Of a stretch of 34,679 nucleotides of DNA, positions 16,247 through 22,178 are shown in pieces. A program made the translations under genes and the position numbers. Under the pieces are notes generated by a model. It saw only the letters and a list, made by a program, of their open reading frames with translations, had not been told where the DNA came from and did not search any database. Within the stretch, counting starts at the first letter, position 1. Every line of letters starts with the position of its first letter. The stretch is from Nitriliruptoraceae bacterium (lineage in GTDB: Bacteria; Actinomycetota; Nitriliruptoria; Nitriliruptorales; Nitriliruptoraceae). The DNA lies in NCBI GenBank assembly GCA_003558435.1, contig PWLR01000235.1, positions 1 to 34,679 of the forward strand, given 5' to 3'.

Positions 16247-16295
16247 TCCTCGGCACCGACCACTGGTCGTCAGCGCTCGGTATCGCCCCGAACGG

Positions 16296-16313
16296 CTGGG
16301 GCCTGTTCCCCAG
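16296..16313 (+). terminator. Short hairpin after the membrane protein gene
   Basis: CTGGGG-CCTGTT-CCCCAG forms a 6-bp GC stem with a 6-base loop 50 bp after the 16246 stop. There is no T-run. Possible weak terminator. Confidence 0.3.
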
Positions 16314-16332
16314 ATGGGCCGAGCCCCGCGCC

Positions 16333-16338
16333 TAGGCT
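16333..16338 (+). promoter_or_regulatory. Candidate -10 (TAGGCT) for the SPOR-like gene
   Basis: TAGGCT matches the element before the PaiB-like gene. Transcription would start near 16345, which excludes the GTG at 16339 as start and leaves ATG 16357 or GTG 16402. Confidence 0.35.
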
Positions 16339-16401
16339 GTGTTATCCGCTGGACGCATGGACTCCACCTGGGGTCGTGCCGCTCTCGACCGAGGTCTCGC
16401 C

Positions 16402-17157
16402 GTGTCCGATCGTCGCGACCGCACACCTACGGGCATCGCACGGCCGGGGTCGGCGGCGCTGGTCACCCGGGCCGAGCGGCGGCGTCAGGTGGTCGCTCTC
16501 GGGACGATCAGCGGCCTGGTCCTCGTGGCATCCGGCCTGTGGTTCGTTGCCATACTGACCAGCGGTGATCCCCGGCAACTGGAGATCGCCGCCGAGCCGC
16601 CCGCCACCGCGGAGGCGTCTGCCCCGATCGACGGGGCCGACGAGGCTGACGAGGCCGACGAGGGGTTCGATCTGACCGACGGTCTGGGTGGTGCCGAGCG
16701 GCGAGAGGTACAACCGGACACCGACGACCCCGAGGCCGAACCTGTCACCATCGACGGCGTCTGCACGGTCGAGCTGGTGGGGACCGAAGACGATGCAGCA
16801 CCGCTACGGGCATGGGAGTTCGCCGACTGCACCTACGCGCCTGTGCCGGTCGAAGAGCAGAACGAGCGCTGGATCGTGGTCCGCGCCTCGATGCGCTCCG
16901 GCGACTTCGACGCCCAGGCCGCAGAACAACGTGCCCGTGACCTCGAGGTCGATGGCGGGGTGCTGTGGTCGTCGCACTACCCCTCACTGAACCCGGACCT
17001 CTGGGTGGTCTACGAGGGCCCGTTCCCGGACGCCGAGGCAGCCCGCCGTGCCGCCGAAGCCGTCGACGGCGAGGCCTACGCCCGGGCCCTCACCACCGAT
17101 GACGACGACCGCTTCTGCATCGCCGACGACGGCTGCGTGGGCGAGCGCGACGACTGA
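16402..17157 (+). CDS. Membrane-anchored protein with SPOR-like C-terminal domain
   Basis: About 251 residues with an Arg-rich cytoplasmic N-terminus, one transmembrane helix (about 30-52, VVALGTISGLVLVASGLWFVAIL), a long acidic low-complexity linker (Asp/Glu/Ala-rich, about 60-115) and an extracytoplasmic C-terminal domain with a SPOR-like pattern: RWIVVRASMRSGDFDAQAAEQRA, then LWVVYEGPFPDAEAARRAA. SPOR domains bind denuded peptidoglycan glycan strands, so a septal or wall-associated role is likely, but the match is by pattern only. Four cysteines in the outer part (CTVEL, DCTY, FCIADDGC) could form disulfides. GTG at 16402 is favoured because GAGG lies seven bases upstream; ATG at 16357 (15 residues longer) is the alternative. 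Confidence 0.72.
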   Translation: MSDRRDRTPTGIARPGSAALVTRAERRRQVVALGTISGLVLVASGLWFVAILTSGDPRQLEIAAEPPATAEASAPIDGADEADEADEGFDLTDGLGGAERREVQPDTDDPEAEPVTIDGVCTVELVGTEDDAAPLRAWEFADCTYAPVPVEEQNERWIVVRASMRSGDFDAQAAEQRARDLEVDGGVLWSSHYPSLNPDLWVVYEGPFPDAEAARRAAEAVDGEAYARALTTDDDDRFCIADDGCVGERDD

Positions 17158-17182
17158 CGTCCGCGACCGGTCGGATCCAGCG

Positions 17183-17605
17183 TCAGCCGTCAGCGGCGCG
17201 GCCACCGGCGACCGTGGACAGCCCGGCGGCCTGCCACGCGACGAACCCACCGATCAGGTCCGTGGCACGGGTCAAGCCGAGTTCGTGCAGGCTGGCCGCA
17301 GCGAGGCTGGAGGTATAGCCCTCCGAGCAGAACACCACGATGCGCAGCTCGCGATGGGACGCGATGGCGAGCCGGGCAGGGCAGCTCGGGTCGAAACGCC
17401 ATTCGAGGACGTTCCGCTCGATGACCCAGGACCCCGGGATCTCGCCCTCCCGCGCCCGCTGCGCCTGCGGACGTATGTCCACGAGCACCGCGCCGTCCGC
17501 GAACTCCTCGGCGGCACGCTGCGGCGTGAGACGCTCGAGCCGGCCGCGGGCTCGGGCCAGCACTTCCTCGATCGTCGCGTCGGTCTTCACGACGGGACCG
17601 CTCAT
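17183..17605 (-). CDS. Rhodanese-like sulfurtransferase
   Basis: 140-residue single-domain rhodanese. VLVDIRPQAQRAREGEIPGSWVIERN is the typical N-terminal half, and VVFCSEGYTSSLAA carries the catalytic cysteine (Cys93) in a six-residue loop followed by the conserved GxxS, so it should be active in carrying persulfide sulfur. C-terminal IGGFVAWQAAGL is also typical. The ATG at 17605 overlaps the cysteine dioxygenase stop as ATGA, so the two are translationally coupled. The pair suggests oxidation of cysteine or handling of its sulfur. The stop is 25 bp from the convergent SPOR-like gene. Confidence 0.9.
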   Translation of the reverse strand: MSGPVVKTDATIEEVLARARGRLERLTPQRAAEEFADGAVLVDIRPQAQRAREGEIPGSWVIERNVLEWRFDPSCPARLAIASHRELRIVVFCSEGYTSSLAAASLHELGLTRATDLIGGFVAWQAAGLSTVAGGRAADG

Positions 17606-18165
17606 GAGGCGACCTCCACATCCAGTCGCACGGGCCGCGACGTATCGTCGGGCTCGGGACCATCCACGGCCAGGCGGTAGCTCGGTTGCCATCTCCCACG
17701 GGTATCCGGCTCGTAGAAGCGCATGAACGGCAGAGGGGGCGAATAGGCGTGGATGCTCGTGGCGACGGCCGGGCCGAGATTGCCGAGGTTGTGGACGTGA
17801 CGGGCGTCGAACGCGACCACCTCACCGGCGCGGTGCCGACGCCGGTCGGTCGTGGCGGCGCCCGCCCGGCTGCGTTCCTCGAACAGTTCCCCGTCGGCCA
17901 CGGCGAACGCCCCGACCGAGCCACCGTGATCGTGCATGCGGGTGTCCTGCTCCGCGGCCCAGCCGAGCAGGTAGACCTCGACGAACGGCGACCAGTGCAG
18001 TCGGGTGTGCCAGCGCTCCGTGGGGTCGTGGCGTACCTGTTCCCGCCAGAGCAACGGGTCGGCTGCGAGTTCGCTCACGAGCTTCGCGGTGTCACGGGGA
18101 CGAAGGTTGCGTGAGGGCAGTCCCCGCAGCATGGGGTGACGTGCGGATAGCGATATCGGGTCCAT
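17602..18165 (-). CDS. Cysteine dioxygenase family protein (cupin)
   Basis: 187-residue cupin of the type I cysteine dioxygenase family, which oxidises cysteine (or related thiols) to the sulfinate with O2 at a mononuclear iron. Iron ligands are visible as MHDHGGSVGAF (His78, His80) and the HVHNLGN motif (His123), with IHAYSPP supplying the Tyr of the active site (Tyr141). The Cys of the mammalian Cys-Tyr crosslink is Gly here, as is usual for bacterial enzymes. Length is typical. ATG at 18165 has GGAAG seven bases upstream. Coupled to the rhodanese by ATGA. Confidence 0.88.
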   Translation of the reverse strand: MDPISLSARHPMLRGLPSRNLRPRDTAKLVSELAADPLLWREQVRHDPTERWHTRLHWSPFVEVYLLGWAAEQDTRMHDHGGSVGAFAVADGELFEERSRAGAATTDRRRHRAGEVVAFDARHVHNLGNLGPAVATSIHAYSPPLPFMRFYEPDTRGRWQPSYRLAVDGPEPDDTSRPVRLDVEVAS

Positions 18166-18482
18166 GATCAGACTTCCGGTCGAGGGAAGGCCAGCTCGAA
18201 CCTCTGCCCAGCACCGCGCCCCTGGCGATGTGCTGCCCAGGAGCGACGACCGGTAGGACGCCCAGACGCGGCCTCCCCAGGCCTTGCCCGCGATCCGCGC
18301 ACCGACGCTTGCACATCGACTCGCCGCCCGCGGGCGTGTACGTCCGTGCCGGTCCGTCGCGCCGCGACACGACGCGGACGACCCGGTCCTCGTACTCTAC
18401 CGGCGGCGGTGCCCGTGGCGCGCCACCATCCGCGCGTCATCGCCCCCGCCCGTTCCCACGTTCCGACCACCTGGAGCCACCG
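18166..18482. other. 317-bp divergent intergenic region
   Basis: Lies between the cysteine dioxygenase (minus) and the MpsC-family gene (plus). No open frame with family resemblance is seen, and no riboswitch or tRNA was recognised. TACTCT at 18393-18398 (plus) is the only reasonable -10 candidate for the MpsC-family gene, leaving a leader of about 80 nt. The dioxygenase promoter was not located. Confidence 0.4.
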
Positions 18483-18842
18483 ATGCCGATCGTTGCGCCG
18501 CTCGACCGTGAACAGCGCGCGGCGATCGGCGACGCCGTGACCCGGTTGGAGCGCGACTTCTACGGCCGCGGGCCCAGTTCGGTGCGTGTCACCGCCAGCG
18601 AGGGCGCCCCGGTCATGGTCACGGTGCTGAGTCTCGACACGCTCACGACCTCGGACCGCACGCTCGTCGAGCGCGGGGTCGTCTCGGCGGTGACCGCCCA
18701 CCACGAGGCCCTTCACGCCGCCACCAGCGAGGACTTCCGACGCGAGGTCGGCGCGATCGTCGGCAGTTCACCTTCCGCGTATTTCGCTCAGGTGGATCCG
18801 CACACGGGCTACGCCGTTCGGGTGTTCGTGTTCAACGACTGA
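18483..18842 (+). CDS. MpsC/DUF2294 family protein
   Basis: 119-residue protein matching the DUF2294 (MpsC-like, PF10057) pattern: an N-terminal helix, RLERDFYGRGPSSVRVTASEG, then LDTLTTSDRTLVERG, a helical middle and AYFAQVDPHTGYAVRVFVF at the end. MpsC belongs to the MpsABC membrane-potential generating system of Staphylococcus, but many single DUF2294 genes exist without mpsAB and their role is unknown. No MpsA/MpsB-like gene is in the window. ATG at 18483 has GGAG six bases upstream. Monocistronic by position, ending in a strong hairpin region shared with the convergent L,D-transpeptidase. Confidence 0.78.
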   Translation: MPIVAPLDREQRAAIGDAVTRLERDFYGRGPSSVRVTASEGAPVMVTVLSLDTLTTSDRTLVERGVVSAVTAHHEALHAATSEDFRREVGAIVGSSPSAYFAQVDPHTGYAVRVFVFND

Positions 18843-18895
18843 CGTGTCCCGCGCCGCGTCGGCCGGCCCCCAGCCCCACCCCACTGACCCACCGG

Positions 18896-18938
18896 ACCGG
18901 TGACCCAGACCGACCGCACCGGTGACCCAGACCGACCG
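18896..18938. repeat. Direct repeat, two 21-bp perfect copies one base apart
   Basis: Two identical 21-bp copies at 18896-18916 and 18918-18938, beginning ACCGGTGACC and ending GACCGACCG. They lie just before the terminator hairpin in the convergent intergenic space and look like a recent local duplication. Confidence 0.9.
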
Positions 18939-18941
18939 GGT

Positions 18942-18975
18942 CGATCGCCCGGGCCGGGTGCGGCCCGGGCGATCG
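18942..18975. terminator. Strong bidirectional terminator hairpin
   Basis: A perfect 14-bp stem (CGATCGCCCGGGCC at 18942-18955 with its complement at 18962-18975) and a 6-base loop, between two convergent genes. There is no long T-run, as is common in GC-rich actinobacterial terminators. It can serve the MpsC-family gene on plus and the L,D-transpeptidase on minus. Confidence 0.75.
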
Positions 18976-18988
18976 TGTTCATCCGGAG

Positions 18989-19010
18989 GTCGACCGACCG
19001 CTCGGTCGAC
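18989..19010 (-). terminator. Second terminator hairpin after the L,D-transpeptidase
   Basis: GTCGACCGA and TCGGTCGAC form a perfect 9-bp stem with a CCGC loop, 11 bp beyond the transpeptidase stop. It stands in tandem with the 18942-18975 hairpin. Confidence 0.65.
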
Positions 19011-19021
19011 ACGGGAACAGC

Positions 19022-19951
19022 TCAGCGGTAGATCTGAACCGGCGTGCCCACACGCAGCTGGCTCCACATCCGGTTCATCGACGCGTTGGGTACGCGGGCG
19101 CACCCACTACTGGCGGCATGAGACGGCACGGACGGGTACCCGTGGATGGCGTAGCCCCCACGGAAGTAGGCCGGCCGCCACAGCGTGCCCAGAGGTGCAT
19201 ACCGGTAGCCGTCGATCCGCCGCTCGATCCGGAAGGTGCCGGTCGGCGTCGGGGTCGACGACTTGCCGGTCGAGGTGTTGACGATGCGGTCGACCTTCCC
19301 GTCCCTCGCGACGATCAGGACCTGCCGCGCCAGATCGATCTCCACGTAGGTCCCCGTCCGCACCTGACGGAGCGTGGGGGCCTTGGGCTTGGCGAGCGCC
19401 GCCCAGGTCTTCGACCCGACGACGCCATCGCGCGTCAGACCGTTGACCTTCTGGAAGGCGATGACCGCGTGCGTGGTGCTGGGACCGAACCGACCGTCGG
19501 CCGGACCGACGTCGTAGCGCAGCTTCGCCAACTGGTTCTGGAGCTGGACCACCTCCGATCCACGTGCCCCCTGCCGAAGCACCGACGCCGAAGAACGAGG
19601 CGCCGACGAACGAGGCGCCGACGAAGCCGGCGGCTTGACCGATCCCGGCGCGCCCGATGACGAGCCGAGCGCCCTCCAGGTCTTCGGTCCGACGATGCCA
19701 TCGCGCGTCAGGCCGTTGGCACCCTGGAAGGCCATGACCGCGTTCCGGGTCATGGGACCGAAGCGACCGTCGACCGGACCGACGTTGTAGTCCAGGTTCG
19801 CCAGCTGGTTCTGGAGCTGGACCACCTCCGGTCCACGTGCCCCCTGCCGAAGCACCGGCGAGGCCGAGACCGACGGCACGACCAGCACCGAGAGCAGCAG
19901 GAGCACCAACGAGACCGCCGAGAGACGTGCGAACGCCTGATGGGCGCCCAT
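19022..19951 (-). CDS. Secreted L,D-transpeptidase with two peptidoglycan-binding domains
   Basis: Forms 3-3 crosslinks or anchors proteins in peptidoglycan, outside the membrane. 309 residues: signal peptide 1-30 (hydrophobic core LSAVSLVLLLLSVLVV, probable cleavage after SVSA); two PG_binding_1 repeats (34-95 and 125-186, each VLRQGARG...VVQLQNQLA...DGRFGP...AFQ..NGLTRDG.VG.KTW) joined by an SSAPR-repeat linker; and a YkuD catalytic domain (about 200-309) with HGYPSVPSHAASSGCARVP holding His270, His278 and catalytic Cys284. The ATG at 19951 has AAGGAGGGG seven bases upstream; an in-frame opening 13 codons longer is rejected because it precedes the ribosome site. The two domains are also highly similar as DNA, so the duplication is recent or kept homogeneous. 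Confidence 0.94.
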   Translation of the reverse strand: MGAHQAFARLSAVSLVLLLLSVLVVPSVSASPVLRQGARGPEVVQLQNQLANLDYNVGPVDGRFGPMTRNAVMAFQGANGLTRDGIVGPKTWRALGSSSGAPGSVKPPASSAPRSSAPRSSASVLRQGARGSEVVQLQNQLAKLRYDVGPADGRFGPSTTHAVIAFQKVNGLTRDGVVGSKTWAALAKPKAPTLRQVRTGTYVEIDLARQVLIVARDGKVDRIVNTSTGKSSTPTPTGTFRIERRIDGYRYAPLGTLWRPAYFRGGYAIHGYPSVPSHAASSGCARVPNASMNRMWSQLRVGTPVQIYR

Positions 19952-20064
19952 GATCGTTCCCCTCCTTCGGCCCCCCGCAGGCCGGGCCATCCGGAGCAGA
20001 AGGAGCCGAGACCATCATCGACCTCGGCGACCCTGCTTCACAGAGCCGCTGGACCCGACCCCGA

Positions 20065-20100
20065 CTGCCGATCGACCGTCCACCTGCCGATCGACGGTCC
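20065..20100. repeat. 17-bp direct repeat containing a dyad
   Basis: Two 17-bp copies (20065-20081, 20084-20100) differ at one base. The mismatch makes GACCGTC (20074-20080) and GACGGTC (20093-20099) inverted, giving a 7-bp stem with a 12-base loop just after the photolyase stop. It may be a weak terminator. Confidence 0.5.
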
Positions 20101-20108
20101 CGATCCGT

Positions 20109-21605
20109 TCAGAGCTCGCCGGTGGCCAGGCGATGACGGACCTCCACTGCCCGTTCCCGGAGTTCCTCGAGGTCCTTCAGTCGGTCGAGCGTGGCATACG
20201 GCCGGTTCAGCCGGTGGTTGCCTCCCAACGTCGCGCGGTTGCGGTCCAGGACGTCCCAGTACAGGGTCGTGAACGGACACGCGTCGTCGCCGACGCGCTT
20301 CTTCGGGTCGAACCGGCACGGCTTGCAGTAACCGTCCGACATCTTGTCGATGTAGGCGCCCCCGGAGATGTAGGGCTTGGTCGACATCCGGCCGCCATCG
20401 GCGAAGGTCCCCATCCCCACGACGTTGGGCACCATGACCCACTCGTAGGCGTCGATGAACGAGGCGTGCATCCAGCCGGTGAACGCCTTCGGGTCGATCC
20501 CGGCGCTGGTGGCGAGGTTGGCCAACACCATCAACCGCTGGATGTGGTGCGCGTAGGCGTGGTCGTGGATGGAGGTGACGGTGTCCTCGACGCATCGCAT
20601 CTCGGTCGCGGCTTCACCCGTGAACGCGGGTGGGACGTCGAGGTCGGCGCCGAGGACGTTGGCGTCGGCGTAGTCGGGCATCCATCGGCGGTAGACGCCC
20701 CAGATGTACTCGCGCCAGCCGATGATCTGCCGGATGAAGCCCTCGGCGGCGTTGATGGGCACGTCGCCGGCCAGGTAGGCCTCCTCGACGGCGTCGCACA
20801 CCTCACGCGGGTGCAGCAGGCCGAGGTTGAGCGCGTGGGAGAGCAGCGCGTGGTTCAACGACCAGGCACCGGCGACCATCGCATCCTGGTGGTCCCCGAA
20901 GGCGGGCAGGGCCTGCTCGACGAACCGGCGCAGTCGCGCCAACGCCTTCCGGCGGGTGGTCGCCCAGGTCCCGTCCGGCGGAGCCCCGTAGAGCCCGTCG
21001 GGGAGCCAGTGCTCCAGGGTGTCACGGTCGATCTCGTCGAGCGTCGAGGAGACCGGGTCCGGTGCGAGTACGGCCAACTCGGCGGTCGGGGGCTCCCGGT
21101 TGGCGTGATCGTGGTTCCAGCGACCGCCGGCGGGTTCCTCACCCTCCATCAGGTAGCCGGTCTGCTGTCTGCGGAGCCGGTAGAAGTCCTCCATCTTCAG
21201 CTGCTTGCGACCATCGGCCCACGCGTCGAAGTCACGCCAGTGGCAGAGGAAATGGTCGTTGTCGACCACCTCGACGTCCAGGTCCGCCAACAGCCGGGTC
21301 CCGGGCAGGCTCGCGGGTTCCATCGAGCGGACGTGCTCGGGCGCGAACTCGGCGACGTGGGCTTCGTAACCGTCGCGCATGCTCTCGGCGCGACGAAGAT
21401 CGACGTCGTATCCGGCAGCCTCGAGTTCCGCCGCGAAGTGACGCATGGCCGATACCAGCAGATGGGCCTTCTGCACGTGCCAGCGTCGCTCGGCGAGCTT
21501 GGCGGTGCTGACCACCAGCAGCACGCGTGTCGATGCGGGGTCGGTACCTCGCAGATGCGCGAGGTCCCGGTTGAGCTGATCCCCCCAGACCCAGACCGTA
21601 TGCAC
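20109..21605 (-). CDS. Fe-S bacterial cryptochrome/photolyase (PhrB-like, 6-4 type)
   Basis: 498-residue flavoprotein of the FeS-BCP/CryPro group, whose studied members repair (6-4) photoproducts with blue light. The N-terminal Rossmann (antenna) domain starts MHTVWVWGDQLN; the C-terminal FAD domain includes GWREYIWGVYRRWMPDY, HDHAYAHHIQRLMVLAN and ASFIDAYEWVMVPNVVGMGTFADGG. Four cysteines that ligate the [4Fe-4S] cluster are present: Cys338 (MRCVED), Cys427 and Cys430 (YCKPC) and Cys443 (ACPF), with the same 3- and 13-residue spacings as PhrB. The HHIQRL histidine is the conserved (6-4) active-site type. GTG at 21605 is the start, with GGGAG ten bases upstream. Likely monocistronic. Confidence 0.93.
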   Translation of the reverse strand: MHTVWVWGDQLNRDLAHLRGTDPASTRVLLVVSTAKLAERRWHVQKAHLLVSAMRHFAAELEAAGYDVDLRRAESMRDGYEAHVAEFAPEHVRSMEPASLPGTRLLADLDVEVVDNDHFLCHWRDFDAWADGRKQLKMEDFYRLRRQQTGYLMEGEEPAGGRWNHDHANREPPTAELAVLAPDPVSSTLDEIDRDTLEHWLPDGLYGAPPDGTWATTRRKALARLRRFVEQALPAFGDHQDAMVAGAWSLNHALLSHALNLGLLHPREVCDAVEEAYLAGDVPINAAEGFIRQIIGWREYIWGVYRRWMPDYADANVLGADLDVPPAFTGEAATEMRCVEDTVTSIHDHAYAHHIQRLMVLANLATSAGIDPKAFTGWMHASFIDAYEWVMVPNVVGMGTFADGGRMSTKPYISGGAYIDKMSDGYCKPCRFDPKKRVGDDACPFTTLYWDVLDRNRATLGGNHRLNRPYATLDRLKDLEELRERAVEVRHRLATGEL

Positions 21606-21763
21606 GTGACTGCTGCTCCCGAGCGAGATCGCCGATGACGCTGTTCGACTGCTGGCGCCGTGGTTCGGACCCGACTGCCGCGCTGGGTCAGCTCACCTGG
21701 CCCAGCTTCACGGTGCGACTTCCGGACGGCTCGCCGGCAGGATCGTGTGGACACGGTCCGGAC

Positions 21764-22009
21764 TCAGATCGCGCCCCAGATGGTCTCGGGCGGCGGTTGA
21801 CGTTCCTCCGGCGGCGGATCCTCGTCGGGAACCTGTTCCACACGGTCCGCCTCGTCACCCAGGTCAGGCAGCGCCGACCATTCGACGTGGGAGGTGTCGA
21901 TCTCGGTCACCCCGTGTGCGCGTCCGTCGGTGACAGCCGGCCCACCATCCGGCGCCTCCTCTGGACGGTTATCGCCTTCCGGCGCGGCCGGTCCCCCCGG
22001 TTCACTCAT
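21764..22009 (-). CDS. Small acidic proline-rich hypothetical protein
   Basis: 81 residues, not recognised. Composition is strongly acidic and Pro/Gly-rich, with no cysteine or hydrophobic segment, so it is probably soluble and largely disordered. The frame keeps the high third-position GC of its neighbours. A short more ordered centre (THVEWSALPDL-like pattern) is followed by PDEDPPPEERQPPPETIWGAI at the end. Two adjacent ATGs occur (22012, 22009); the second has GAGG five bases upstream and is used. It lies between the photolyase and the HNH gene on the same strand. Confidence 0.55.
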   Translation of the reverse strand: MSEPGGPAAPEGDNRPEEAPDGGPAVTDGRAHGVTEIDTSHVEWSALPDLGDEADRVEQVPDEDPPPEERQPPPETIWGAI

Positions 22010-22138
22010 CATGGCCTCGGATCTGTCGGCCGTCCCTCGATCGCGTGTGCTCGTCCACGGTGCCAGCTTCTGTCCCGTGGCGCTCGGTCGGGCCCCCTGT
22101 GCGCGGCTGTCGGTGCACGCCTGTCGGTACATGCCTGC

Positions 22139-22170
22139 AGCTTGGTCAGCGATCGACCGCTCGACCAGCT
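22139..22170 (-). terminator. Imperfect hairpin after the DUF222-HNH gene
   Basis: AGCT-T-GGTC pairs with GACC-AGCT around an inner AGCG/CGCT stem, giving a long hairpin with two bulges, nine bases after the stop. No T-run. Confidence 0.35.
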
Positions 22171-22178
22171 CGACGGTG

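Noticed and set aside
18166..18482. Riboswitch or structured RNA upstream of cysteine dioxygenase or the MpsC-family gene
   Set aside because: No known aptamer core or convincing long stem could be recognised by eye.
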